Counted from the first letter of the stretch, positions 1-12,067 are shown. The stretch is 42,500 nucleotides of DNA from Conus ventricosus (GCA_018398815.1 CM031610.1:27893145-27935644); one strand, 5' to 3'. Numbers and translations: made by a program. Notes: generated by a model not told the origin, from the sequence alone.

Positions 1-35
1 ATCGGGTCTGTGTAGTCGTCCGGTAAAGGTTAAAG

Positions 36-213
<178 letters not shown>

Positions 214-1485
214 GAAGGGGGTGGGGGTGGCTGAATGGATATGGATGAGAGTGGGGTTTTTTTGTCTGAGAAGTCCTTCTGCGGTCAAGCTTTCTCCAGA
301 CTTTTATTCTGCCATACACTACAATAAACAATAACTTTCCTTCGCCATGCAGTCATAAATTTTGAAGTCCATCGTGAGTTCTTTCTTCACGGTCCACTTT
401 TGGTTGTGTTTACAGGGTAAATTTCTAGGAGAGAATATCACCACAATATTATCTTGCTTCATCCTCTCTTTGTATAAGACTGTGCAAGTCATAGTTCTGG
501 GAGTATTTTCTATGTTTCTGTTATAACTCAATTCACTCTGTATATATTAAACGTAAATGTACGGCTAAGTAGAAGAAGAAAAAATGCCGCACAAAACTTG
601 ACAAACACAATATCTACTGTACCTAAACATGCGCCGAATTCTGACGTACACCTGCAAGCATTTCTCTTTATAGGCTTGATGTCAAACTTGTCACAGTGAG
701 GCAGACAGACAGACCGACAGATCGACACAAACAGACCAGGCAGACAGAAACTTTACAGCAAAACTAAACTAGGGAAGGATGTAAAGTTGGCTGAAGTGAA
801 CTAACATAAAAGTTTTACTCTGCGAAAGCACAGTGAGATCTGACAGACACACCGGCACACAGTGTCGCCTGTTTTGGCACTGTCGTAATCGGCATTTACA
901 TTGCCAGGATAGTAATGTCATAACTATGTTCATAGCTTCTGTCAAACCAATATTTTGGAGCTGTTGAAACAAATACACTGACAAACGCAAAGAGGAAGAG
1001 AAAAACTTGTTGCAGACACAAGAATGTTTAGCATAGCATACGGGTGAAATGATAGTACAGTTAAGGCATGTAATGAATCAAAATGGCAGTACGCAAACAA
1101 ACGCTATCAAGGATACCCGTGTGTCAAGGATAAGGTAACTCTCACCAACTTATCACTTATTGTGATTGGAGTAATGTCACTCGTTTCTGTTAAACAATGT
1201 TCATAAAACAAAGATGCGCATGTGTATCTTGGTATATGGTCTGGACATAAATGTCATATGTAAGGGGCCAACGATATGCTAGAATAAAGAAGAAAAAAAA
1301 AAGACAGAAGACATCGGAGGTAGAAAACAGCCCGAGTTTATGGTCCTACCATTTCAGTGATAAGAAGGCAGGCGATATATCTTTGGTCTTCTCGCATCGT
1401 TTTCTCTTCCCTTATACTGGATGGCAGCGTCTCTCATAGCGTCACTGCAACTGTTTGCTTCGTTTTGACTCTCATCTGTTTTTGT

Positions 1486-1506
1486 TGGGGGGGGGGGGGG
1501 GGGGGT
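1486..1506. repeat. poly-G tract
   Basis: An uninterrupted run of about 19-20 G. Unit 2 has no such run at the matching position (about 7280-7300, T-rich). It is one of many long G or C runs in the window, also near 5995-6018, 12985-13005, 13327-13345, 13397-13419, 14431-14447, 20065-20092, 20324-20341 and 32236-32253. Confidence 0.9.
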
Positions 1507-1750
1507 TATCCACGAAAGAACATGACGATTGTTTTCCAAACTTCTGTGCTCTATTCCTCGTGTTAAAACTCATGAGCTAACTTCTCTCTGGCATGATTTA
1601 ATGGTCAAAAGTGGAGGACGTGCAGGTTGGCGGTCAGGCTGGAGAACAGGTATCAGTCACTGGCTCGCCAGGTGACGGGAACGGACACGTGACAGAACAG
1701 ATGCAAAATGTTTCGAGTTTTAGAACTTCTGCAAGGAAAACCAGCGAGAG

Positions 1751-1864
<114 letters not shown>

Positions 1865-2393
1865 GCTGCAGTTTAACTAAATGAGCTGCATAGATTATAG
1901 TTAGGTGAGAGGGATGCGCAAGAGGAGCTATCCCTGTTAGTATACCAAAATAAAAAATTAAAAAAAAGAATTGGAGTATTAGCCTGCTGAAGGAGTGAAA
2001 AATATGACAGTCATTAGTACATGCAGTTTGTCTGGACATTTGTGATTCACTTTTGGTTGACTGTCTACCAAAGTTCCTCAAACCCTCTAGCAAGTTCAGA
2101 ATTCTACTTCCAGGCTTATTATGACAGCACACAGATCTCAACATAGAGAAAAAGAAAACAAAACAGTTTCGACTTGCATTCTGTCATTCACATAGAAGAC
2201 CCACCATTTCTATACCATTTTCAACCCTTGTCTATTATCTTTGTTTTTGTTTTAAAAAGTTTTGATCTTTGTCTGTTTATCGATATTTTTGTTTTAATAT
2301 TTGTAGGCATTTTGTAGAGAACGGAGACCTTTGAATTACATTGCTAAAGAAGACACAGAAAGCGATGCAGATTAGCTTCTCCCTCGGTAAATA

Positions 2394-2419
2394 TACTGAA
2401 CAACATTAAAAACGCACCG
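2394..2419 (+). repeat. Left terminal inverted repeat of the Tc1-like element
   Basis: This 26-bp sequence is the exact reverse complement of 3911-3936. It is the expected transposase-binding and cleavage end of the element. Confidence 0.95.
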
Positions 2420-2715
2420 TTTTGATTTGCCGATTTCCCATTTGGAAAAAAATGTGTATTTGGATTTGGTATATTAACACAATTTTTAAGGGACACAGAT
2501 TCACACTGCCTCGGTTTCTCCGCGCTTGCCGACGTTCGTGTGACGCCCACGTGCAACTCGCTCAAAACACTTTTCTTGCCACTGGGGCCGAGACTGAACG
2601 TAGCACATCTGTTTCTTTGTCTCAAATGGTGAGTTTGAAGTCATGCCGACTGGAAAACGGTATCAGTTGTCATTCGACCAGGCGAAGTGGTCCGAAAACA
2701 ATGCCGTGACTGTCT

Positions 2716-3711
2716 ATGCAAGAACGCGAGCGAGCCATTGGAATGTTAATGGTCGGTATGTCATCGAGAGAGACAGCCAGACAACTGAACTGCAGTCACT
2801 CAACAATTGTAAGGCTATCACAACGTTTGGCAGCAACTGGTTCCACCACTGATCGGCGCCGAACGGGCCAACCTCGTGTTACCACACCCGCACAAGATCG
2901 ATACATTCGACAGCTTCATCTTCGTAATCGATTCCTTACAGCAGCAGAAACATGTCGCCAGGTGGTTGGTCGACGGGGTCCAGTGTCTGGACAAACCGTT
3001 CGACGTCGATTGCAAGAATCAGGGCTCAATGCAAGACGCCCTCATGTTGGCCCAGTCCTCACCCGTAGACACCGTCAGCAACGCCTGCAGTGGGCCAACC
3101 AGCATCTGCCATGGACACGACGTCAGTGGAGAGCTGTGCTGTTCTCTGACGAAAGTCGCTTCGCGTTATCTCATGCTGACGGGAGAATGAGAGTCTGGAG
3201 GCGTGTCGGGGAACGCTACGCCAACTGCTGCGTGTTTGAAGCCGATAGATGGGGAGGGGGCAGTCTGATGGTTTGGGGGGCATTCAGTCATGACTACCTG
3301 ACACCTCTGTACTTTTTTGACAACCATGTGAATGCCAACACGTACCAGCAGGTGCTGCAGAACCACGTCGTCCCACTGTTTGGCCAGCACCCGGAGCTGC
3401 AGTTCTTCCAGCATGATAATGCACGACCCCACACCGCAAGAGCCACCGCTGCGTTTCTCCAGGCGAACAACATTGCCGTGTTGCCCTGGCCATCTCTGTC
3501 CCCTGACATGGCTCCCATTGAACACGTCTGGGATGAGCTGGGGCGTCGTGTGGCCCGTGGAAGACGTCCACAGACTCTCGATCATTTGAGGCGCGCACTG
3601 ACCGAGGAGTGGGATGGACTGCCACAGGCGTTCTTGCACAACCTTGTCTACTCCATGAGGAGGCGCTGCCAAGCGTGCATCGAGGTAAATGGCGGACACA
3701 CTCGGTATTAG
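2716..3711 (+). CDS. Tc1/mariner-superfamily transposase (DD34E), 331 aa
   Basis: This is a cut-and-paste transposase that would bind the 26-bp terminal repeats and insert the element at TA. Residues about 1-45 form the N-terminal helix-turn-helix (MLMVGMSSRETARQL...HSTIVRL). An RRRTGQPR segment near residues 47-54 resembles the GRPR/AT-hook linker of the family. A second helix-turn-helix region follows, then the catalytic core: Asp145 in LFSDESRF, Asp234 in QHDNARPH, and Glu269 in SPDMAPIEHVWDEL, with 34 residues between the last two as in DD34E Tc1 enzymes. The length fits the usual 330-350 aa. An in-frame TGA stands at 2707-2709 just before the ATG. Another ATG at 2643 opens a different frame whose first residues (MPTGKRYQLSF) look like a transposase N-terminus, so a 1-nt indel may have removed about 24 native residues. 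All catalytic residues remain. Whether the copy is active cannot be told from sequence. Confidence 0.93.
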   Translation: MQERERAIGMLMVGMSSRETARQLNCSHSTIVRLSQRLAATGSTTDRRRTGQPRVTTPAQDRYIRQLHLRNRFLTAAETCRQVVGRRGPVSGQTVRRRLQESGLNARRPHVGPVLTRRHRQQRLQWANQHLPWTRRQWRAVLFSDESRFALSHADGRMRVWRRVGERYANCCVFEADRWGGGSLMVWGAFSHDYLTPLYFFDNHVNANTYQQVLQNHVVPLFGQHPELQFFQHDNARPHTARATAAFLQANNIAVLPWPSLSPDMAPIEHVWDELGRRVARGRRPQTLDHLRRALTEEWDGLPQAFLHNLVYSMRRRCQACIEVNGGHTRY

Positions 3712-3910
3712 AGCTCGCGGACGGACATGCTCGTCGTGGTGTACTTTTTGACAGGGGCCCCAGTGAAGTCACCAGCTAATTTCAGATGAATTCGGCCATT
3801 CTTGTCAAGAACAGACATTTTGTTTAATTGAAAAATGGATGCGTAATCAAATCTGCTTACTTTCATTAAATAATTCTGTACTACCAACGTTGTCTGGGTC
3901 TTTTGGCAAG

Positions 3911-3936
3911 CGGTGCGTTTTTAATGTTGTTCAGTA
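3911..3936 (-). repeat. Right terminal inverted repeat of the Tc1-like element
   Basis: Exact reverse complement of 2394-2419, followed by the TA target duplication at 3937-3938. Confidence 0.95.
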
Positions 3937-4117
3937 TATTTGTGGACATAAATATCAACTGATAGTGTGTTCTTGTTTCCTCTTCTCTCTCAAGTGTCTT
4001 TAAAGTGTGTTTTTTAATGATCATTGAAATTTCTATTCGATAAAGCTATTCAGTGGTCAGAATTCACGCTGTAGAACTCTTGAGTAAAACAAAAAGTCGG
4101 TAGGTTATCAGAATCAG

Positions 4118-4247
<130 letters not shown>

Positions 4248-4617
4248 CCTCTTGTCAGAAATTAAATTCAGGATTAGTGTTTTCACTGAACACAAACTCT
4301 CAAACTGCTTCTAAATCTTTTTAAAGGGTTTCTAAGTTTCAAGTCTTCATTCCATCACCATAGCAACTGGTTTCATTCTCGGAGAATGTCAGAGTAAAGT
4401 AACAACTGAGACGGAAATAACAAAACAGCTCAAGGAAATAGGAACCGGTCTGTCCACGAAAACACGATCCCCGAGGTCTACTCTATGACCTCATTCTGTT
4501 TTTGAGCACGTGAAATCATGGTCCGTTTCCAGAGATGAATGGCTGACGTCATTACTCAAGGGAACGGAGTGCCATGGAGTGAGCCTGTTGTCTGTAGGAA
4601 AGCTGGTGCACACGGTT

Positions 4618-4618
<1 letters not shown>

Positions 4619-4682
<64 letters not shown>
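4619..4682. repeat. (GA)n microsatellite
   Basis: A pure GA tract of about 64 bases. The unit 2 counterpart (19226-19256) is short and interrupted by GC, so the array expanded in unit 1 or decayed in unit 2. Confidence 0.95.
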
Positions 4683-4684
<2 letters not shown>

Positions 4685-4896
4685 TGGGTTCTGTGTTCTG
4701 CTGTGTTTGAATGATGAGTCAATTTCCCTCGGCAATCGCACAGTGTATGTTCTTCTCTTTCCTTCGCCTTCTTACTTTTTTTTTTCATCTTTGACTGTAC
4801 AAAATGATATCCCTCTTTATATATTCTTCCTGTCTCTTTATTTCTCGGTATTCTCTGATTCTACCGTCAACATATTGGTAAAGCAATAAAGTGCAG

Positions 4897-4942
4897 AAGA
4901 AGAAGAAGAAGAAGAACAACAACAACAACAACAACAACAACA
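4897..4942. repeat. (AAG)n/(AAC)n triplet repeat
   Basis: About five AAG triplets followed by about nine AAC triplets. Unit 2 has only a short AAG/AAC-rich remnant near 19434-19460. Confidence 0.9.
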
Positions 4943-5489
4943 AGAAAAAAGATGAAGAAGAAACATATAGGTGTAGGGCCCCAGCTCAAAAGACTATGCT
5001 GTGAAACCCACAGTGAGCCTTTTCTTTGTGGCACGTGATAATTTTTCTTCTTGAATCGAAATCAAAGCAGTCTATATTTTGATTGTTCCTTGAATTGTTG
5101 GACATTTTCTGGCGTGCTTTGTGCACACTGAAAACACCTCCAGTGTTCAGCTTTTCTTTAAAAAAAAAAAAAAAAGCACAGGCACAAGACTGCTGAAACT
5201 CTGGAAGAACGCCTGTGTGTCTACTGGTAGGTATGGCACAATTCTCTTATTGTGTTAATTATTGAGGAAGCCAGGTTGTTCTCAGTATGTTCATGGCTGG
5301 ATAAAATGCCTCTACAGGTCTGTGTGTTCGTATCGTATCTGTTCTGTTTGTAATTTTCAGACATTTCATTGCAGAAGAACATCTGGGATACATGGTCAGA
5401 TGCACTTACTTATATGTGCAGTACAGCATGACGGGGTCATCCTTGTTAGATAATTGCCAAATACAACTTCTAAATGCATACACGCCCAC

Positions 5490-5655
<166 letters not shown>

Positions 5656-7314
5656 TAAATGACCTGAAAATACACACCTGCAGGGCCATTACAGACTGTT
5701 ACAAAACAGACATTACATGGTCTCAGATGGTTAAAATCAGGATTGTCAAACAATGTATGTGGTATGGTATAAGAACATCCCATACCTCCTATCGTCACGA
5801 CTCTCTCGCAGATGTAGTGCTGACAGAGACCCCCCACATCTTATGATCAGGGCCATTCTTTTCCCACCATACATCTCGTTCCGCCCATTTTCCTCACCAT
5901 GTATGTCGTCCCGACCATCACGCACGCCCCCCTGAGGTTTACAGGGGGGATGACCGAACTTGAAAATCGATGACATCAAAGCAGGAGTAATTTGGGGGGG
6001 GGGGGGGGGGGGGGGGGGTCTAGGCCAGAATGTGCGCCTCTAATCTCTCTCATTGCTCGCTGTTCCAATCACAGGGAAAAGTATGATAGATAGGTTGGTC
6101 CAGTTCTCTCCATCGTTTCTTTCTGCCATGCACTACAACAAATGGTATTTCTTTCTCACCCAGTTCTTTCTTTGTGGTCCACTGTTGGTTTTGTATACAG
6201 ATGGTTTTCTAGAAGTAAATCTCACCACAATGTCATGCTTCCCCCTCTCTTTTCATATGACAATGCACATTGTGGAGTTTGTAGTATTTTTTATGTTCCT
6301 GTCGTAACTCGGTAAACTCTGCTAAAAAAAAAAATCGATGTAAATACACGGAACAAATAAGTAGCAGAAACAAATCAGTGACACAACAACTTGACAAAAA
6401 CGTTTCTTACACCTAAAACGCAACAGATATAGATATACACCTACAACCATTTCTCTTTACAGATTTGATATTAAACTTATCACAGAGAGGCAGACAGACA
6501 GACAGACCTAAATACAGACACAAACAGATCGTGGAGACAGAACGTTTACTGCAAATCTAAACTGGGGAAAGACGTAAAGTAAGCTGAACTGAACATACAT
6601 GAAAGTTTCATTCAACGGAAGCACACTAAGACGCAATAGACACACAGACTCATACAATCGCCTCTCTTGGCACTGTTGTGTTTAGTATTTTCATTTTCAG
6701 CGTGGTAATGTCATTACTGTATCTACAGCTTCTGTCAGTTCAAGATTTGTCCACTGAAATACATTCACTGACAAACACTCAGAGGAACTGGTTACACACA
6801 TAAGAATGTTTAACAGAGTAAATGAATAAAATGATATTACAGGTTACGCATGTAGTGAATCAAAATGGTAATACTTAAAAGAATACTGTTGAAGAAGCGT
6901 TAGCGTCAAGAACAGGACAACTCTGAACTGTCGCCTGTTTTCACTGGGCTGACGTGAACGGTTTCTGTCATAATAATGCTCATAAAGTAAAGATACATAT
7001 ATGTATCTCAGGATATCATTTTGTCATAGCAGGTCAGGTGTACGGGGCTAACGACATGAAGAAGAAAAACAGAGAAAGAAAGGAAGCATCAGGAGTGACA
7101 AATTGGAAAGGTCAGATGAAAAAAGAACGAGTTTATGGTCATGCTGCTTCAATAGTAAGTAGGCAAGTGACATAATTTTGGTGTTCTCACATTTTATTTG
7201 GGGGCCCCTATGCTGCATGGCAGCGTAACCGATAGTGTCACTACAACTGCTTGCTTCATTTTGCCACTCATCTATCGTTTTGTTGTTGTTTTTTTAATCC
7301 AGATTTGAACATGA

Positions 7315-7326
7315 CTAGAGTTGTCT
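7315..7326. repeat. 12-bp target-site duplication of SINE copy 1, left
   Basis: The 12 bases CTAGAGTTGTCT here recur at 7735-7746 on the other side of the SINE. A duplication of this length is typical of target-primed reverse transcription by a LINE partner. Confidence 0.9.
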
Positions 7327-7734
7327 TTCTTTCTTTCTTTCTGCGTACGCAGGCTGATACTCCTGCGGACACTCCCTGTATAGACAGGCAAGTATTAATC
7401 CCATCTACCCAACAAAGGGAGTGGAGTTTTGTGTGTATGACCGTTTTTATCCCGCCATTAAGGAAACCATTCTCCAGCTTCGAGGAAGGTGCATGCTACA
7501 TGTAACGTGTCATCCATACCAACGACCAAACTGGCCTTCTCTTCCGAAAGTTGGTGCTGGGATTTGACGTTTTTATAGTTTCATTCGAAGGACTGTATGG
7601 AAAATGGAGAGCCAGAACCAATGTTTACTCCGAGGGAAAAAATCCCCCTGTACTGAAACGGCCCGGCGGAGATTCGAACCCACAACCCCAGGATCACGAG
7701 TCCGGCGCTCTACCAGCTGGGCTATTCCGGCCCC
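7327..7734 (-). mobile_element. tRNA-derived SINE, copy 1
   Basis: On the minus strand the element begins near 7734 with a tRNA-like head: a box A-like TAGCCCAGCTGGTAGAG, an anticodon-loop-like CTCGTGA, and a box B-like GGTTCGAATCTCC near 7665-7680. A conserved body follows, and the 3' end at 7327-7345 is a short GAAA/AAAG repeat. A 12-bp target duplication flanks it. The body (about 7490-7680) matches SINE copy 2 (16620-16850). The unit 1 counterpart (about 1520-1560) lacks the insertion. Such elements are transcribed by RNA polymerase III from the internal boxes; this copy has substitutions in the head. Confidence 0.88.
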
Positions 7735-7854
7735 CTAGAGTTGTCTAAAAGTGACTGATCAGTTCTTACTGTTACAGCTCATAAACTGACCATTCACTGA
7801 CATGACTTAGCGGGTCAGATGTGGGAGGCGTGCAGGATGGCCGGATGGCAGGCT

Positions 7855-8660
7855 GAAGAACAGGGGCAGGTAACTGGCCTGCCCATTGAAAGGAAGGATG
7901 AAGAACAGGGGCAGGTAACTGGCCTGCCGGTTGAAAGGAAGGCTGAAGAACAGGGGCAGGTAACTGGCCTGCCCGTTGAAAGGAAGGATGAAGAACAGGG
8001 GCAGGTAACTGGCCTGCCCGTTGAAAGGAAGGATGAAGAACAGGGGCAGGTAACTGGCCTGCCCGTTGAAAGGAAGGATGAAGAACAGGGGCAGGTAACT
8101 GGCCTGCCCGTCGAAAGGAAGGATGAAGAACAGGGCAGGTAACTGGCCTGCCCGTTGAAAGGAAGGATGAAGAACAGGGGCAGGTAACTGGCCTGCCCGT
8201 TGAAAGGAAGGATGAAGAACAGGGGCAGGTAACTGGCCTGCCCGTTGAAAGGAAGGATGAAGAACAGGGGCAGGTAACTGGCCTGCCGGTTGAAAGGAAG
8301 GATGAAGAACAGGGGCAGGTAACTGGCCTGCCCGTTGAAAGGAAGGCTGAAGAACAGGGGCAGGTAACTGGCCTGCCGGTTGAAAGGAAGGATGAAGAAC
8401 AGGGGCAGGTAACTGGCCTGCCCGTTGAAAGGAAGGATGAAGAACAGGGGCAGGTAACTGGTCTGCCCGTTGAAAGGAAGGATGAAGAACAGGGGCAGAT
8501 AACTGGCCTGCCGGTTGAAAGGAAGGATGAAGAACAGGGGCAGGTAACTGGCCTGCCCGTTGAAAGGAAGGATGAAGAACAGGGGCAGGTAACTGGCCTG
8601 CCCGTTGAAAGGAAGGATGAAGAACAGGGGCAGGTAACTGGCCTGCCCGTTGAAAGAAAG
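7855..8660 (+). repeat. 45-bp minisatellite, about 18 copies
   Basis: Eighteen near-identical monomers begin with GAAGAACAGGGGCAGG; one at about 8125 is 44 bp because of a missing G. Variation is confined to a few positions (for example C/G after GCC, GGAT/GGCT). Each monomer contains GGCAGG...CCTGCC, a 6-bp inverted repeat with a 7-base loop. Because 45 is a multiple of three, long open frames run through it on both strands (about 310-346 codons on the minus strand), but these are repeat artefacts. Unit 1 has a single divergent monomer at about 1640-1690, so the array arose in unit 2 after the duplication. Confidence 0.96.
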
Positions 8661-8724
8661 AAACACATGACAGGACAGATGCAAAACGTTTCCAGTTTGA
8701 TAACTTCTACAAGCAAGACCAGCA

Positions 8725-8755
<31 letters not shown>

Positions 8756-9273
8756 GAAGGGAGGGATGGAGGGGAGGGAGGGAAGGAGATAGGCTAGCAC
8801 ACAGACAAACAACCCGCCAGGCAGCCAGACAGAGAGCCAGAGAGCAACAGAGAGAAAAGCAACCTCGCTGACTGAGTTGTGTGGTTATAGTTAGATGTTA
8901 GGAGTTGTAACTGGAGTCATCTCTTTTGATTTAACAAAAAGGTGGATTATTAGCTTTAACACAAAAAAAACAACAACAAAAAATGTGACACTCATTAGTG
9001 CATGCGTAATGTCTAGACACTTTTGTTCACTATGGGGGTTACCTGTCTATAAAAGCACCTCAAACCACTATAACGAGCAGAGTCTTCTGCTTGACAGCAC
9101 ATAGAACTCAGGAATAGATGACAATAACACAAAACAGTTCCAACTTGCAACAGTTTGCCTTTGTCGTTCCCATAGGAGATCTACCATTTCTACGCCATTT
9201 TCTTTGTTTAATCTTTGTCCATTATCTTTTTTTTTAAATATGTTTCAATCTTTGTATATCATCTTTTTTTTCT

Positions 9274-9278
9274 GTTAA
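9274..9278. repeat. 5-bp target-site duplication GTTAA, left
   Basis: GTTAA directly precedes the TG start of the LTR element and recurs at 18375-18379 right after its CA end. The matching place in unit 1 (about 2297-2303) reads TTTTAAT without an insertion. Confidence 0.88.
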
Positions 9279-10189
9279 TGTCATGGACGTACATGCTTTT
9301 AGTTGAAAACATCAATCGTTTCTTTTTAAACCCAGTGTACATCGGAATGTTACCAGTGATTTCTTCACTACATTGGCCGGGAATCGACCAGTGAGCTATT
9401 TTTGTTACCCTGGGTGCGCAACGTCCGTGCATTTCGCTCCCATCCTCCAATGCTTCTCTTCATTTTTCTTTTAAAGCTTTCTTTTTCTGTTCTTTTTCGT
9501 GGTTCCCTTCTTTAGCTGCTAGTTGCGTGTTTTTTTTATTAGGCCGTCCAGTACAGGGCCCTGTGTTCAGCATAGATCCTGATGCTTATCGTTTTTCACG
9601 TGATGCGTCAGCTGATGTCAGGTGCCACAGGTGAGCGGTTTTTACCTGTTGCCAGCTTGGTTAGGTTAGTGGTGTGGCTCTCGCTTACCGACCTTGAGTC
9701 GGAGAGATCTCTGTCTCTGCCAGCTGGAGCCTTACTGTCTGAATCCACTTCGGCGTGGGTTGCGTGGAACTGTCTTTCACCCTTCGGTGGGTAGGAAAGA
9801 ATTCCACTTGTCACCCCTGGGATCCCTGTCCCTGCCAGCTGGAAGAAGCACCTTAGGTCGTCCCTGACCTGAAAGTCCTCTTCAGTGTGGACCGTCAGTT
9901 TGGCTTCCACCCTTCATTGGACCGGGAAGTGGACCGTTCTTCACCTCGCCCACCCGCCATTCCGGTAACTACATGTTCTGTTTTGGACAGCGTATTGTTT
10001 CATTTTGGTTTTCTAGCCTTTCAGCGGTTGAGAGGTTTTTCTTCTTCCCTACACGTGCCGTTGGCTCAGGCACACCTTTTCTGTGTGTAACTGCTCCAAA
10101 GCGGGGGAGCAAGTATGAAACTGGTGTCGGGATATGCACCTATGTCCTTGTTGTAAAATTGTAGAAACGCATGGTCTTTAAGCGCGTTT

Positions 10190-10500
10190 TCCGTCCTTAG
10201 TGGCTAGAGTTCTGTCACTTCGGACCAACTTGAAAATGTCTAACTATATAATATCCCTTCATTTCGGTCATTGGAAGCTAATTGTGGTTTTTTTTTTTTG
10301 TTTACTCTGGTTGAGTCGATACTTATCTCCCCTCTTTTCTGAAGGTCGTATCAGATTGAATTATGTGATAGATATTTTCTTTTGTTCAATATGTGATTCT
10401 GGCCGGATAGGATATCAGAGACGTTAGTTTTCATTTTTCCTTTTCGTTTCATAGACGGGACGGATCGTGGAACGCATGAGCGTGCGAACGTCTAAACATT
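10190..10500. other. 310-bp segment present only in the 5' LTR
   Basis: In the 3' LTR, AGCGCGTTT passes directly into AGGCCGTGGAGCG at about 17268-17285. In the 5' LTR about 310 bases separate these two motifs. There is no clear target duplication, only TTT at both edges, so a microhomology-mediated deletion from the 3' LTR is as likely as an insertion here. No coding or RNA motif is recognised. Confidence 0.7.
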
Positions 10501-10938
10501 TAGGCCGCGGAGCGAGGAATTCTCGTCGTATCGCCCCTACATTTGGTTTCGTTCTCTTCATGTCCTGTGTTCTATATGTTTGTGTGAGAGAAGCGTGGAT
10601 GGACTTTAACTGTATTTATTGACTAAGGAAAGTGTCCTTAGTAGAGGTCAACTAAAAGGAAAAGAAGGGGAAGAAGTTATTCTAATTTAGCTGTCCTTTT
10701 TGTAGTGACAAAAACGACGTTGTTGACCTTATTTACTCTATTGTGACCCTTGATACTGTGACGCACTGCCAGACCCACTACGTTGCCACACAGTGACTGC
10801 CACAAGGACTGTAGGGTGGTGATTTCTTCTCTGGAGACTGATCTCCGGCGTAGGGCGGAGGTTTTCGCCCATGTTAGTTACAGCCTCCATTCTTGGGCTG
10901 GCTGGGCGACCAGCATCCGCGGACCCTGCAGTCAACCT

Positions 10939-11401
10939 CCCAAGAACAATTGTGGACTGGAACTCCCTCCCCCAGGATACTGTTGATGCCAAAACCCCTG
11001 ACACATTTGTGTCACTGGTCAATAGGCACCTTCAGTAGATTTCTACATAAAGGTGTCTTGTGTGTATGGATGAGTGGAAGGAAGTTGCGGGCCTGAGCTG
11101 CCTACTGCAGCCTGGGCCAGCTAGTCCATAGTAATGGATGAAAAGCGACCGTGGTAGCCTGCTGGCAGCTCCGCACTTAGCTTTTACCTTTTTTTTTTTT
11201 TGTTCTGCTTTTTTTGTGTAGGCTAGTGAGTAGGTAAGTTAGGGGTGGGGGGGTGTCACTTTGTGGTATGAATGTGTGTAATCTCATGTTTTTGAAAAAG
11301 GAATTAGACTGTTGTTTTTTTGTTTTTTTTTCAGCAGATCCCCCGTTCTCAGTCTCATAACAATCAGCCTGTTGATTGTGGAGACTCAACGGAAGAAGAA
11401 G
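10939..11401 (+). mobile_element. 5'-truncated LINE 3' end nested in the 5' LTR
   Basis: The insert is absent from the 3' LTR and is flanked by AACCT at 10934-10938 and 11402-11406. Its first 99 bases encode PRTIVDWNSLPQDTVDAKTP continuing to a stop after NRHLQ. The DWNSLP pattern is typical of the extreme C-terminus of LINE ORF2 proteins of the CR1/Jockey-like groups. A 3' UTR follows and ends in a GAA-type repeat at 11391-11401. The short target duplication and severe 5' truncation fit incomplete reverse transcription. The clade assignment is tentative. Confidence 0.78.
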
Positions 11402-12067
11402 AACCTTCACTCCAGCACCAGCCTTCGTTCAAACCTGTGAACTGGCGGTGGTGAACTCTTCTACTTCTCTGAGACAGCTGCTTCACCTCTGACCAGGAGA
11501 CCAGCCAACGACGACCTTCACCTCACTACGAAATCCCTCTGCGAACCTCCTCAGTCATGGACTCTTGAGTTAAGTTACCGTTTCGTGTTGTAAAAATGTG
11601 GGTCTGGCGTGTGTGTGTTTAAAGGTTGTCACTGGTTCGCTTTTTGTTTTTAACTCTCGCTGTGTAGGTCCTGTCGGATGTAGTATTGTTTCTAGAACTA
11701 TCTTTCTTCCGTCATTCTGCTGAATGTCCTTGTAGCGGGTTAGGTTGGGATAGTAGCGGGATCCTGGGGTATTTGGAAGTGGGTTTTTTTTTCTTTTACT
11801 TTGTCCCCAAAGACAGCTAGTTCTGGGTAGTGCCTTCTAAGCCCCGCTTCTCTTTCTTGACAATCTTCTCTCTAATTTGTTGGAGTCCCTACCCTGTCTG
11901 GAGTGCTAGTGCGAGTGAATGATTGTATTGTAAATAAACGTTTTGATTGAAACATCTTTTCCTCTTGTGGTCTGGTGTGAGAGCTTGAGTGTTCGCTCCG
12001 TTTCTGCCACTGCACATTACCTATATAAGACCCCCCCCCCCCCTGTCAGGTGTACTCCCACTTGACA

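Larger units (their letters stand above)
2394..3936 (+). mobile_element. Tc1-like DNA transposon with TA target duplication
   Basis: A 1543-bp element bounded by perfect 26-bp terminal inverted repeats (2394-2419 and 3911-3936) that begin TACTGAACAACATT. A TA dinucleotide flanks each end (2392-2393 and 3937-3938), the standard Tc1/mariner target duplication. Removing the element leaves 20 bases that align without a gap to the matching place in unit 2 (about 18457-18476), which has no insertion. The boundaries are therefore supported by structure and by an empty paralogous site. It encodes a near-full-length transposase on the plus strand. The perfect terminal repeats suggest it is younger than the surrounding duplication. 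Confidence 0.95.
9279..12067 (+). repeat. 5' LTR (2789 bp, contains a nested LINE end)
   Basis: Aligns with 15866-18374 over nearly all its length. Two segments are absent from the 3' LTR: about 10190-10500 and the nested LINE end at 10939-11401. Without these the core LTR is about 2.0 kb, which is long. An AATAAA signal lies at 11933-11938 and the LTR ends CACTTGACA. In the first 600 bases, substitutions between the two LTRs are at roughly the several-percent level by eye, pointing to an insertion that is not recent. Confidence 0.87.

Noticed and set aside
3166..3772. Minus-strand frames opposite the Tc1-like transposase
   Set aside because: Shadow frames of a well-supported plus-strand gene in GC-rich coding sequence.
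7772..8812. Long minus-strand open frames (311-346 codons) with a 15-residue repeat
   Set aside because: They arise because the 45-bp minisatellite monomer is a multiple of three; two frames are open at once and no non-repeat domain is present.
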